A DNA stretch of 64,000 nt from positions 82,211,085-82,275,084 of the forward strand of contig CM075855.1 of the NCBI GenBank assembly GCA_037975125.1, given 5' to 3'. Under the pieces are notes generated by a model. That model saw nothing but the letters and a program-made list of their open reading frames with translations. It was not told the DNA's origin and ran no database searches. Below are positions 46,240-60,123 of the stretch, one piece after another (the stretch's first letter is position 1; every line of letters begins with the position of its first letter). Origin of the DNA: Latrodectus hesperus. Taxonomy: Eukaryota; Arthropoda; Arachnida; Araneae; Theridiidae. A program made the position numbers and the translations under genes.

Positions 46240-47914
46240 AATAGATTAACTTGAAGTATGTTTGTGAGCGTATTATTCAGCAACATATTATTCTACAGGA
46301 ATGTTCTAATGAATAAAAATCCTTTTATTCTCGAAAGTAAATTATATTCAAAATGCATCTAGTGTTACCTAGTAAAATGTTTCCACTATCGCAATTTCGG
46401 AAAAATTAACGAAATTGGATTCTATTTCATTTCACCAACAAAAATAAAAAAAAAATAGATAAACTACTATTAAACAAACTATCCCCAGCTGCCACATTAT
46501 TGGATGTGGGTTTTAAAAGCAGTTTACTTCCATATTTTATCAGCACTAAGAAGCGTAAATGTGCTTGCAATGATGCCTAATCTATCAATGAGTTAATCAA
46601 TAACAATGTATAAAGAGAAGAAAGGACGACGCAATGTTTAGAGTTATGGAAATCATAGTGTAAAGAGCAAATTTATATACAAACATTAGTATTTTTTCAC
46701 TACAATATGACTTTATGATTCTAACATTTTAAAGTGAAACACAACTATGTATTTGTTATTTCTGAATCGGGAATGCACATGGAGAATATTAAAAAGATTG
46801 AAAGAATGCAGAAGGCAGACATGGTGCACGGAAACGAATTCTACAAAATGTGCAAGCGGTATCAAAATTTCAAAGTAAAATTTGTAATTGCTTAATTTTA
46901 TTATATATGTTGTCACAGAAAACTTTCTAAATGAGATTTAGGATCGTACTAAAATTTCTTGATTCCAAAGATTTTCCCGAACTTAATAGCAATTCATCGT
47001 TGTTATCTTACGATAAATACTAATACAAAACTCATCACTAAAATTTTAAAATAGATTTTCTCTGAGCAACTTGCGTAATTATTGCACATTTTTATGTTTG
47101 AGAAAATAAATTATCTTGAATAATTTTGCATTAAATTTACAAAAAATTTGGAAAAAATAACATTAGATCCAGAATTAAATCATAATATACGAATTATTAA
47201 GATATTCCATACAGAATTTCACGATCATTTATTGAATAGCGACAAAATGAAGGATATAATATTTATTTATATGTAAGTGGTTTCTATCTCCGTATGGTGG
47301 TTGTATGTAAAATGTATAGGCTCAGACAAATTATTAAATCTGAAGCATGTTGCAACAGTATCCGGAATAGATTATACAACATCCTGCTTAACCTATCAAT
47401 GTTTTATCGCCAAAATTGGCCTGTTGAATGCATACAACAATAAATAAGAGAAATAAAACAGAATTGTGTAAAATAAAACAATGCTTAAGTGTGTGAAATT
47501 AAGCTGAATTAAATAAGAATAATTCTTACACATAAAACAACAAAAAGGTAAGGAATTTAAGAAACAGTAGCTAAATGTGTTGTAGGTGTTATAAAGCATG
47601 CATATACAAGATAATATTTAAAAACTTTACGAATATTGCAAAGGTATCCAGATTCGAACAAAAAATTTTCTATTTCTAGCATATACAGGGTAGATTATCT
47701 TACTATTGGATGGTTGTTATCGATTAATACAGTGATCCAACAGTTAAAATAAAAAGTCATACGAAACTGAAATATCAGAACAGCGCCCCGTGTTATTAAG
47801 TAGAACACCGTAACACTTACTTAAATGTAAAATTATGAAATAAAAAAGTTTAAAAGCGAACAGTAACTTCTCTATAACCTGTATAAAACAGACATGTGCA
47901 GTCAAAAGCTCAAA
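46237..47914. other. AT-rich spacer
   Basis: No gene, repeat or RNA recognised. Confidence 0.55.
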
Positions 47915-47975
47915 TAAGATTCGAACTTGCGGCCATATCTGGAATCGTACCCCGAACATTCTATCTAACATATTA
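47915..47975 (-). repeat. Possible decayed tRNA-like SINE head
   Basis: Leftward reading has a degraded A box (TTAGATAGAATG) and a good B box (AGTTCGAATCT) about 40 bases apart. No body or duplication could be defined. Confidence 0.3.
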
Positions 47976-48194
47976 AAAATGTGTCACCATAATTGGCGAA
48001 ATCTTGCTGTAAATTGTATCCATATAAGAACAAATTCTTTGCTAGATAAGCACAAAACGAGTTTATAATATAAAGTATGTATGTTAGTTAAATTATATAT
48101 ATATATATATGTATGATATTTCTGCAGTTGAACTTAGAAATATTTAAGGTTACTTTTTGTAACGAAATATTTTAATTTTGCTTCTTAGACCAGG

Positions 48195-48290
48195 ACTTCC
48201 GGCTTGTGGATACAAAATCACAACAACTAACCAAACCCAAGGTGGATTTCAAACCCTCAAACCGAAGGTTCGTGAGTTAACCATTCGGCT
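48195..48290 (-). mobile_element. tRNA-derived SINE remnant
   Basis: Leftward: GCCGAATGGTTAACTCACGA (A box region), GGGTTTGAAATCC (degraded B box), then a GC-richer body ending near GCCGGAAGTCCTGG. No clear target duplication. A (GA)n run at 48290-48310 adjoins the head. Confidence 0.5.
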
Positions 48291-48312
48291 GCAAGAGAGA
48301 GAGAGAGAGATT

Positions 48313-50359
48313 TTAACAACAATATAAAAAATATTCTTAAATATCTTTATCATTGAAAATAATATTTATAAAATTATTGAAACGTATACTGTAAATAACT
48401 TTATTTTGGCATTATTACTTTTATGTTAAAAGGAAAAATGGTTAAATTTACCTTTCTAAAATTTGTTTCATCTTTCAGTGAATTAGTATGAAATATTACT
48501 TGAGAAAATACCAGATTTATAAGTATTTTACACCCTACATTATTTTTAACATGCATAAGAGAAAAAAGAGAATTTATCTGCTTACACTTAATATCAATCT
48601 TTCTTAAAATATTAATTTTTTATTCTTTGTATCATTAAAGTTAAATATTCGAAAATTTTATATTATGAAATATTTTAATCTTAGATGTGTGTTTCTAATT
48701 CTTTTAATACTTTCTCGTAAAATGAAAAAAATGTAAAAAAAAATCTCGTTATTTCACATATTGAAATTTTTAAGATGCTAACCATTACCGCGTTTAGAGC
48801 AAAGAGAAGCCAATGATGAACTATCAAGTTGATTGAGAGAAATTTATTGGCTGGTAAGTTGTATGACGTCATTGACAATAGAAGCTTTTATTCTCGATTG
48901 AAATTGCATCGAAGTTCTGGTTTGATTTTCAAATATTATTTTTATTTTGTAATGACTGTGATTCTTTTCTTATATCTTTAGTTATTTATTTATGAAAACT
49001 TGCAATTTATATTTAAAACTACAAATTACTTTATATAATAACTAAAAATAAAACGTGTTGTTATCTAATGCATAATCCATAATTTTGATGTGATTGTCAC
49101 TCTAATGAGGAGCATTGGACACTACAAAGTGATGATTTCCTTATTTTAAATGAATTTCGTAAGAACACAAACAAATATTTTCAGAGGAATTAAACCTCTA
49201 AGCTGTTAAACTACAGGCGAGAGCATAAAACATTAATATACCAGTTTCGCTGAATAATACAATATAAAAGTATAAAGTGAATAATTTCTTGGAATTAATG
49301 AGACTAAAAATAAAGCAGCATTTAGTTCCTAATGCTAGTACAATGGTTTGTCAGGCAAAATAAAAAAATTGAAGATACTTTAAAATATCTTCCTACTTGG
49401 CAACAATTATTGATTTTCCAGAAAATAAAGAAGTGTTTTCAGTCCTATGAAAAAACAGGCACTATTATAGATATTTAGGCGCTCAAAGAACTATCACTCC
49501 CGTAAAAGGAAATATGTTTGAGTTCAAACACTATAGTTTATTTAAATTATATAATTCACCTGTAATAATTTTTCTCTCCCACTCATCATTCAATATTTAT
49601 CAAATTCTCTCGAAATATTTTCTAAATTTTATCATAGAACTTGCTTACATTTTTTTTAAAAAACAAAATGTGATTGGCTAAATAACTCTTACTTACACTT
49701 AATAAATTTATATTGAATTTATTTTATTTTGCGAATTAAATTTTAATACAATAAAATATAGTATTTTAATATTACTCTGCAGGGAAATTCTATAAAAAAA
49801 AGCACACGAAGACAATTTGATATGTGACGTAAGTAGCGTCATCAAGATCATTATCTATGACTTTCTGTAGGGATTCAAACAGGAATGCGTGAATAAAATG
49901 CCATCCACACATCATCAAATTTGCTTTAGATCTATATAAAGATGCAATTAAGTTTTTGTGGAAAAGATTCTACAATAATCTCAAAGTAGATTGATGATTG
50001 AATTTTTCAAAGTGAATTGATCAAACACTATTAGAAGAGCTACAACAAAATATTATTTGTGATATTCCAGGAGTTCAACTAGCATTTATTGGATAAAAAT
50101 TTTATATATTATTAATTACTATAAATAGAATGAGAGACACGAAAGTATAGTTATTCTGTAAATAAATTTGTGAATTAACTTACTTTGAAGTTGTGAAAGA
50201 TTTCGGAACTTATATTTAAAATGATGGATCCCTTCATTATTAAGTTGAATGACGTAGAAAAAATACCTTCCTTAAGAATGTTAAGTTCAATAAGTCTTGT
50301 GTTTGAATTATGGAAAAGAGTTGATATTTCCTCTGCTATATCCGTGACAGCTCGTGGCG

Positions 50360-50363
<4 letters not shown>
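48313..50363. other. AT-rich spacer
   Basis: No gene recognised. Confidence 0.55.

Positions 50364-50448
<85 letters not shown>
50364..50448. repeat. (TA)n microsatellite
   Basis: About 42 TA units, preceded by GCTCGTGGCGGTAC. The frames that cross it on both strands are repeat translations. Confidence 0.9.
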
Positions 50449-50451
<3 letters not shown>

Positions 50452-51458
50452 CAACATAGACATAGACATACGCAATGGAACACCTGGTCTGTACCTTAGG
50501 TTATCAGGTATAGCTCCATCACGTAATACATCTGGTTTGACAGAATTGTCACGAAATTTGATAACAAAATTAAATTTCAATAGGTCTCTAATATTTGAAA
50601 TTGATAATTTGACATAAATATAACATCAACAACAAAACATTTACAAAATGTTCACTATGGGAGATGATATGTTAAATATTGCAATAAAATTATGAAAATA
50701 GATTATCCTCACACTCCAAGTAACCTTATTAAAAATACAAATTAATTATCTTGATGATGGTCATAGCAGTCGATATAAGTAATTTATAACACAAATTTGC
50801 AAGCAATATAATTAAGTTTCAGTAGAAGACTATAAAAAAAGAGCAAATAACTGGAGCAGATTTTCAATAAGTACCAGTAATTCCCTCATGTCTTTTTTCT
50901 TCCCTAACTGTGTCCTCTAATGTAACATCACGATACCAAAGGACTGCATTGTCTACACGCAGATAGTTAAGATTACATATGCATGAATGGTATCCTATTG
51001 AACATTTAACATTTGCTGTAGGTGATAAATTGTAGAATATTTAAAGTATAACAGATTACAATCTGCTGATTCAGTTAAAATTTTGCAGCAGCTCAGTATG
51101 TGCACTGTAGTTACCACGATTAAGAAAATTATTGAACAAAAATGTAATTACAATACAATAAATAATAAAAAGGCTTAAAAAAGTGAATGAAATGCATAAC
51201 AAAATATTTTACAGACACTCTAACATTACTAGAAATGATAATAAACAAATATTGCACTAAAATTGCTAAATAGGGTATTTCTGAAGACACAAAGCAAACT
51301 TGAATATAACCCCCAGTTTTATGTATAGTGGTTAGATAGAGATTCACAACAGAAGAACTTAACAGGCAACTTTAAAACTTTAATAAATTGTATAAATGCT
51401 AGCGTGATTAATTTACATCCGAAGAGTTTAACTGATAAGGTGGAATATTGTGCAATAT
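50449..51458. other. AT-rich spacer
   Basis: No gene recognised. Confidence 0.5.
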
Positions 51459-52440
51459 ATGCGATATGCAGGATTTCATTTGTGTGACTGGCTATATTAT
51501 ATAAATAATTTGAACTTTGAAGATATTTTGGTGTGTATGAATTTGACTGTTTATCGAAGTGTTGACGAGTACAGATCTGTTGAATCACTTATGAGAAAAT
51601 TCAGCCACCAAACTATTCACTTTGCTTTCTACTTTTGTATAGAAGACCAAATTATTCAAATGTTGAAAAATGGTATACCATCAGATATCGAAGAATATTG
51701 TAATAACTCTCAGGTCGACACGTTGGATGATATTTTGATGAAATATTGGATTTTTAGACACCAGCGTAGGTTGTCAGAATTTTCAATGTCAATGAAAAGG
51801 TCTAGATTGGTTGCCATTATCGATCGAGATTATATCATGGAAAGTGATTTCCAGATTAGAAATGTTAATAGATTAATGACAAAAATTTCTGTGTTAAAAA
51901 GGAAATTCATTTGTTGTTGAATACTTTTTTTCAACACTTGAAACAGCGGAAAATGTTCAGAATATTGAGTATTTTTTCTTTTGGCAAGATACAGTGTCGA
52001 ATATAAGTACTTATCGAAGTCCAGAATTTTTCCAAATTGTTTATTTCTTTTTCTTACAGATGCAACAAAATCCAAAAAAACTTATTTTCACGATATATCA
52101 AAATTAATTTTTGGGTGGCATGACCCATCATCTCTGCTTCCAAAATCACATTGTAGAAGCTATTTCGTCATTTTGGGATATTTTACATACATCTGTTTAT
52201 TCTAATGTTCTGTATTGGATCATTGAACGGATGTCGGATGAACGGTTCGTGATTGCATTACTACTACCACGTTGACTTGTCACTCCTGAAGACATGAAGA
52301 GGAAATTCTTTACTTATATTCCCTACGATAGCACAAATATTTGTTTAATTGGAAATAGTGATCCATTTATTACGGGAAGAATTGTACTTGAAGCTAATAT
52401 TGAACAAAGAAATAATATATTCAGTTTTTGTGAAATCTAG
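51459..52440 (+). pseudogene. Broken single-exon gene of unrecognised family
   Basis: ATG 51459 opens 153 codons (MRYAGFHLCDW to VLKRKFICC) to TGA 51918-51920. The frame continues after further stops (near 51939 and 51966) with LARYSVEYKYLSKSRIFPN and FGWHDPSSLLPKSHCRSYF to TAA 52203-52205. A +1 shift then gives NVLYWIIERMSDERFVIALL, a stop, LVTPEDMKRKFFTYIPYDST, NICLIGNSDPFITGRIVLEA and an end at TAG 52438-52440. The alternation of charged helices with conserved-looking W, P and G positions over 980 bp is unlike the random frames nearby. It vaguely recalls uncharacterised multi-copy spider proteins. It has no transposase or polymerase motifs. Function unknown. Confidence 0.5.
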
Positions 52441-55400
52441 CGTCTCTGGTATCTATTTGAAGAAATATTGTTCCCTTATGTGCGATTCGTAATTCTTCTA
52501 ATGATTTTCCTTTTTGAAATCTGGTGCACTCGTTCAAAATTTTCAATTAATTATAAGTTTCTTACATGTTCATGCACATATAATAGTGTGTTATCTCATA
52601 CATGTCTCAGATTTTAATTTAAAATAAAACTAAAAATTGACGTTTTACTTTTTCATTTAAAATATTTCTGTCTTTTTTTTAGCATTAAGAATGTATAATT
52701 TATAGATTTAGTTTTTCTTAATATTTCTAAATATGCAAAGATTTGGTGTGTATTTCGTTCAATATAGTTGTATGTTTTCTTTAAATAAGACTTCTTTTAC
52801 ATGAATTTGTAATTTATAATATTAATTAAAATATAGCATACATAAAAAATTCATGAAAAATTAAATATCAAGAATAATGTAGTATTTATATTTAATATTT
52901 TTGTAAACGATTGCAAATCTTTATCTTAATTATTTTATAAAACTTCTTTGATCGTACTGGATCTTTAGATTCTTTTCGAATTTCTATAGTAAAACATGAT
53001 TATGTAACTTATTATAAAATTATGGATTCTAATTTTCACAACAAATGTTGAAATCGGAGAAAAATTTAGTTATTCACAAAAAAAATATTTTAGTATTTAT
53101 CAGATCTAATGAGCATTTGGTATTAAACTTTAAAGGTGGTGTTATGTTTATCTTCAAATAATCTAAAATTAGTCTAAGCAAATGAGTAGCTCTTATTCTA
53201 GGAAATTTTATTTGCTAAAAATTTCAATTGTTTTGATGTGTATTATATAAGTAATATTTGCAGACATTCTAAGTTTATTTTGAATAGCAATTACTTTTTT
53301 ATTGCTTTCACGAATATCACCTAATAAAATTAGTATACATATATTATTCCTGTTACTTAATGCTACTGAAAAATAAATTTTAAAAATTGATAGAAGAAAA
53401 ATGGAGTTCTAACTTGAATCTCAAAAGAGGTAGAATATAATATCACATATAAGCTTTGCATTTTTTGAATTGATAGGTATTCCGTTCTTATATTTTCCTT
53501 TTCACAATAATTTTTATACTAATTAAAATCGTTGCGAATCCTGTGTCTCCAGGATTCAATTCTTTCATAACGGTGTTCTTAGAAGATTAACATTTTTCAG
53601 CCGTGACAATACATTAATCAGAAAAAAGTTAAAACCCATTATCAAGCAAATAAACTTATGAAGAATATATTTTTACCAAGAACTAGACAAATGCACAAAA
53701 TTTCTCAAAATAAATAATTTAATCTTTCAATAAGAATTTTTTTTTCAAATTAAAAAATATATAGGGGCATCAATCATATTTCAACAGGATTAAGTCTGCT
53801 GTTCTATTTTCTACGGTTATATATTTTACTGTATGAAAAAGCTCAGAGAGATAGTGGTCTGCATCGAAGCTCACGTATTAAAATTAGCCAGAAGTAATTT
53901 CCAGAAGCACAACTTTGTTCTTTACGTTAAAAATGGAAAATAGATACAATCTAAAGCAAAGCTTCTAAAATGCAATTCGAGGATATTTATAAAATCTAAA
54001 AGTGATAATGTAGTTACAATAAATTACACAATGCTCAATAAGATATGTTGATATTTTTTGTGTGTAACTGATTTATTATTTTAAAACAATTTTCACAAAA
54101 TGAAAAAAGAAACATCGTAATGTTATCGTAAAAGAAAAATATCGTAAAACTGCCAAAGCAACTATAGTATTACAAACTTTGTAGGAAATGTATTGCCATG
54201 AAGATGTACGCTAAATGTACCTTCATTGCTTAATTTGAAGATGGATTAAAACAACCTACCTAGAAATATGCACGACTTTTTCTAAAGTCACCTGTAAGAC
54301 ATGACATTGCTTAGTAATGAGAGTGAATTAATACCACAAAAGTGTAGCTCTTGTGATAAATTCATTTGTTTTTTTTTTTCTTAAAGCATACAAAATGTGA
54401 TATTTTTCTAAATGTGCGTAAAACATGTACAATAACTTTAGATTTTGTTCCCATGTAATGCCAAATGGCGAGAGAAAATGTGTGTATAAACCATTTGACT
54501 GATAAATCCTCCACAGATTCATGGGGCCTGATAATGAGTTATCATGAAGAAAAGAAATGCGAATTCACAAAAATTTTGAAAAGACATAAAAATTATTAAA
54601 AAAAATATCGCTAATTTGCGTTGGTTAAAATTGATAATCATTATGCAATTAATTATTATTTGAAATTTGTTTAATTTAAAACAATACAATTTATTGAATA
54701 TTCATGTAAATCAAATTTAAATTTTAATACACATTTGTTAGGAATGGTTGAAAAAACAACTATGATTTTTATTTTTATATTATTTTTGACATGCGAATTT
54801 TGTCTTTTACAACTAATCGAAATAGTTGGTGAAGAATTTAATCTACTTATTTCAGTTTTCTATTACAAATATATATTAGATTTCAGCAGGAAAAAGTCAT
54901 AAGTTTTACATCAATATATCTGTTTCTAAGATTTTATACTCTTATATAGCTTTAGAAATAACACATAGAAATGATAAGCAAAACATTTTGGCCCTTCGAT
55001 AAATCAAATTTCAAAAAATTTAAGCAAATACTACCATATGAATCCACTTTTTTCAACATTTTTAAACTTGAACATAAAATTATTTAATTTTAGATGTCAA
55101 TCGCATCGCACATAGTATTTATATATACCTCAATTAATAGATTAGGTCATCTTATTTTCGCTGGTCATAGTTTTCATTTAAGAAAGTGTTACTACTTTTG
55201 GAAAAAAAAAACTGGGATTTACAATAAATACGATTTTTAACGACATTATTACTTAATATTATATTAAGTAATATTAGGTATTACTTAAATTATCTTATAA
55301 AATAGTTTTTTTTATACTAAGAAATAGTACAAGTTAGAAATAAATCTAATAGTGGTGGAAAATGTTTAAAAATTTTCGATACTAAGAAAGTCATTGAATA

Positions 55401-57637
55401 CTGAAGTTGAAATTTAATAAACCTTCGTTTTAAGGAGTTTTCGATAATCCGCGTACACGGTAACCGAATTCACATACTCTGCATTGAACAAAATTTATAC
55501 TTTTCAAAATATCAAAACAATTATTTGTAAAGTTATGCAAGAATGTTAAATGAAATAACGGGATACGATGACATACGTATTGTTTTCACCGCTCCCATTA
55601 CAAAGAATTTTTGATATGTCAATTCTCTCGATCAAGGGAATACATCACTTTTAATGAAAGAAAATATTCCCGAAAAGTGTTCTTCATGAGCTCACACCAA
55701 ATTATACCTGTTTAAATATAATGAAAAACTGCAACCAAAGTTTAAACTCAGTCAATATTTTAAGTGATACACACATATGAACTCCAGTGTATAAGTTTCA
55801 TTACATTCAGCAGTCATTTTCAATTCAACCCGACACAAAAATTCAATTAAGAATAAAGACTTTATGTAAATGCTGCTAATTCTTCATTCAACTAAAAGTG
55901 TAATATATTCAGTTTAATATAGGATTAATGTTTTGAAGAATACAAGCAAAAAAACAGTTCTTATTAGAACCGTTATATTTGATAATTTTCATGCTATACA
56001 CTGTATTATATAAATATAAGTTGGTTTTAAAAATTTTGAAAACCTGGTATTACTTTTTTTTGCAAAATGTTGTCACTTTTTATATTTTTGATTTTACTGA
56101 AAGAGATTTAAATTCTTAAATATTTAAAATCGTTTATCATAAAAGCACTTAAAAATGTCATGAAACATTTGAAATTCAACTCAAAACTCTTTTCTCACAA
56201 TATTCAGAATGTGACACTTAAAATCAGACAAAATTAATTCAATTCGAAATCAATTCTTTAATATAGAGAAACAAAACGGAAAAAAAGTATTTTTAAATTA
56301 GTGTGTGAACGCAGAGTATTTTAAATCTTTTATTTTGACTTTAAATTAGTTTCAATTTTAAAGTCTCTGCGAATTAAAAATATTTAAATTCAGTTCAGTA
56401 TATTTAGTCGTAAAATATTCAAACATGTTAAAGATAAATATATTCAGTATTTCTTTCTAATTCAACTATCTTCTGTCACATATTTATTATGAATAAAATT
56501 TTTATTGGTTTTAATTTCTAAAAATTTAAGGATAATTTTTTTATCAAATCTTATGTATTAAATAATTTGTTTGCAGTAACGAAAGAAAATATATCAATTT
56601 TGAACATTTTTATATAAAAAAATTAATTTTTTTAGTCTAAAAAAATTATTTTTACGTGTGACGTAATGTCTTTAAACTTATACTAGCACTGCAAACTGAG
56701 ATTTCTGCTTGACGCATTTTACATTAAGTGCATAACACCACCAAAATAAAGTAAATTTTTTGGCTGCGAGTTTTTTTTCCAAAACTTCTTTTGATCCAAT
56801 GTTAGAGCATGTCAAATTTCATAAATTTAAAGAAGAGAGGACAAAAGCTATTATAATTAAAATATTGAACTTCATTTCAGCTACTACTAAGCCATGTCTC
56901 TGCATTTTTTCATTTAAAGAACTTTCAAAGTATAATGATTCATTTTAAATTACATCTAAACATGTGCATCTTAATTATTATATGCACGCATTTAATCCTT
57001 ATGCAACTTTTAATAACCATGTACTATTTATTATCAGAACGAACAGGTGGGTTATTTATTCTTATGTAGTTTTAAAAAATTTAATTTAAGATGTAAATTA
57101 AACTTTATAGATATACATAATAGAATTTATGTATTTCTGCTCATCTCAAAACACTACAAAATATTAACTTGCTTTAAAACACTCATTAGCAAATGACGAA
57201 ACAATATAACTTATCATTTTTATTAATGTTTATTAAAATAATGTTACACATTTCGTCAAATCTTATACATTATCAAAAGCATGCACATATAAAAGTATGA
57301 TATTTTCGTAAAAATATAGTACAAAGTATTTTCATAGATAATTTCACTAAGCATTATTAAAGATAGACATTTCTTTATGTACATTGTAAAATACAAGGCT
57401 TTGTAAAATGTACAAAATTTTAAACACGTTTATACTATCAAGTCACTTCAAAGTACTTTCAAGAAGCTAATCACATGCACTGTCTCAAAAACATATTTTT
57501 CAGACAAAATTTCATCGTATGAAATATAAAAGGCAACTTAATTCAACTCAAGATAAAGTTGTGGTCTTTAATGCTTAAAAGTAACTTTCCTTATCTTTTT
57601 CTTGACATTACCATATCACACACACATTCTAAAATGA
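52441..57637. other. AT-rich spacer
   Basis: Five kilobases with no recognised gene. A perfect AT-rich palindrome lies at 55247-55273 (12-bp stem TATTACTTAATA, loop TTA). The 62-residue frame at 56760-56948 has no recognisable domain. Confidence 0.55.
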
Positions 57638-57840
57638 CTCACACAGGATAAAAAAACATCTTTTTACTCTACCTCATCAAACTAAAAGGATTCACTCTGG
57701 AGAGATGCTATCCCAGGAATATTTGCAATCGAGACTCTTCTTCGGGACAAATGTCCCAAATTATTAACTCGCCCGGCGCCTTTATATAGCTCCCACAGGA
57801 ATGATGAGATCATGTGATGAATTCATTTCCTGTAGCATTA
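57638..57840 (-). promoter_or_regulatory. Promoter- or LTR-like segment with strong TATA box
   Basis: Read leftward: GGGAGCTATATAAAGGCGCC (TATA box near 57770-57785) followed by GC-richer sequence and then ATCCTGTGTGAG. The segment is clearly less AT-rich than its surroundings. It shares CACACAGGATAAAAAAA with the segment at 41398-41820. It may be part of a solo LTR. No gene is recognised downstream (leftward). Confidence 0.3.
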
Positions 57841-59685
57841 ATTATTTAGAATTAAAGCCAATATCTCTTCATATCAGTTCTTGTGATTGAAATATCTGAG
57901 TTTTTATGACTGAAAGGAGCTCTTTTAATTTGGCAGCGAAAAGCACACTCATTTAACAAGTAGGCAGGAGTCTGAAAATTGATCCAGGTGAAGATTTTTC
58001 AGATAAAATAAAATCTGTGTATGTTAAAAGTTCTGTAATGTGGAATGAACAATGTTAGGTGACAGCTCAGGTGTTAGCTCGTCATTTGAATTTCGTTCAA
58101 AATTACGGGACGATTAATTAAAATTAGCAAATTCATTCGGAAGTAATATGCGCTGCAACAATCTATCTCCATGAAAAGAAAAGAAAATTTCATGTATAAA
58201 ATTTTTCAATTTTTAACGATATATTTATCAGAGAAAAACTGTTGTTTTAATTAACATGATCAAGTATAATCATTTTTTTTAAATCTATATACATAAGGAT
58301 GCTTAAAGTCTTATACGGATGATACTACCTCAGATACAAATTTAACAACGGATCAAACTTCATTCCTTACATTTATGTATCAAGCATGATATCACATCAT
58401 ATTATAAGCAGTGTGTGTGATTTGTTGTTTAGTATTAATTCAATTACTTTTATAATTACATGTTTCAGGGTAAAATAGTCTTTTCTTTATATTTCTCGTA
58501 TGAAAAAAAGATGAGATTTTGAATTTATGTCTACGTGAACACTAGAGATCCAAACTGTGCATTGGAGACCTTTATAATTTTATAATTATTGATCAAAATA
58601 CGAGAGATCAACCTAATCTTATTAAAATATGTGCAACCTCAATACAAATAAAATTTGCAGTTATATTAAACATATACTGTGAATTGTTAATACAATTGTC
58701 ATGTAAATTTTCCAATATATTTGAAAAAAAATTCGTTTATAAGAGAAATGTTTTAGTACAAATTGTTTTAAGTGTCAAAAAAAAGTTCTTTAAGAAAAGA
58801 ATTAGTTTTTACAAAAACAAAATTGGCATAGATTTTTTTCAAGATTTATTTATGCAAATTTGCACATTATATTCAATTCTATAATATTATTTTACTTGAA
58901 TTAAAACATTTAAAAAATGCAACTTGACTGGTCTAAATGAATAAATTTAATGATTCAGGCTTCTAACAGTAAGTCATTCGAAGCAAAAAAGTTTCTTAAA
59001 ATTCTTTTTGGGAATCCAGAATTAACAATAATAGGGTATTGAATATATCCTATTTAGTGCGATATTTTCTACAGTTTTGTTTCTTAATTTAAGTTGTAAT
59101 CACTAATTATAAAAGAAAAGAAAATAAATCAGATTCATCAATGCTTTCAATATTGCTCAATTTATGATTTTACATTTTAAGTCTATTTTTAATTGTTGCT
59201 ATTTTTTCACATAAGATAATCCATTTTTCATATTGGAAAAATTTCTAATAATATATGGATAAGAATTTTTGGTATTTAAGTTGCTATAGGAATATTTGAT
59301 GTTTAATTGGCATACTTAATTGTCAGGTTTACGTCAGAAATTTCTTTCGTATTATTCTTAATTGCTATCGTTGCAGGATAATGAGATCTTAAGGCAATTA
59401 ATAATATGTGATTTGTTCTGATTATTGAGAAACTTTGAACAGAGAGAAATGCAAAATAATTTATCATACCAAATATAATTTAAACTTAGAATATATATGT
59501 TAGTGTTATTTAACTTCCTAATTGAATTAGAATTGAAACATTTTTGGGACAGCATTGAAGTTTATTCGATTTTATTTATATCTCCTTTCCGTTTTAAGAT
59601 CATATAAATGAAACTTTAGCGGGCAATACCAAAATATATACAGTACATCTTTTTCATAATAAATGCTCAAATTAAATTTCAAAAG
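57841..59685. other. AT-rich spacer
   Basis: No gene, repeat or RNA recognised. Confidence 0.55.
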
Positions 59686-59689
59686 ATTG

Positions 59690-59917
59690 TGAAGTGTGTC
59701 AAGGTGTAGATGAATTAAATCTATTTTACAACGGAAAACTTTAATAACAAAAATATAACACGCAGACATTTCCATGAAATATAACGAGAAGAGAAAGCTA
59801 CAAAACAAAAGTGGAAACTTCCCATTTTTTAAAATATAAGTTATAGTGAAAGTTGTAGTTTTTTTATTAACACAAATGATCACTTTCTTATAGCTGCGAC
59901 AATGTATGATCACTACA
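59690..59917 (-). repeat. 3' LTR of the decayed Gypsy element (228 bp)
   Basis: Read leftward it starts TGTAGTGATCATACATTG and ends GACACACTTCA. Its last ~80 bp match 63917-64000. Confidence 0.85.
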
Positions 59918-59933
59918 GAGTATCCCCCCAGTG
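59918..59933 (-). other. Polypurine tract of the decayed Gypsy element
   Basis: Leftward CACTGGGGGGATACTC, directly before the 3' LTR. Confidence 0.65.
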
Positions 59934-60123
59934 AACAAAGTGAACGACAAGAACAATGCACAATATATAAACTATAATAATAAAAATGATATGCTATTAT
60001 AATACAACAGTAATAAAAGTAATATGCTGATACAAGGACAATAAAATATATAAGGAAAAATTATTATTACAAAAAGAACTGTTGAAATTATGTACAAAAT
60101 TATTACATAATTAATATATTGTA

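Noticed and set aside
50175..50617. Proteins with long IY/YI repeats on both strands (also 45963-46244)
   Set aside because: Translations of (TA)n microsatellites.
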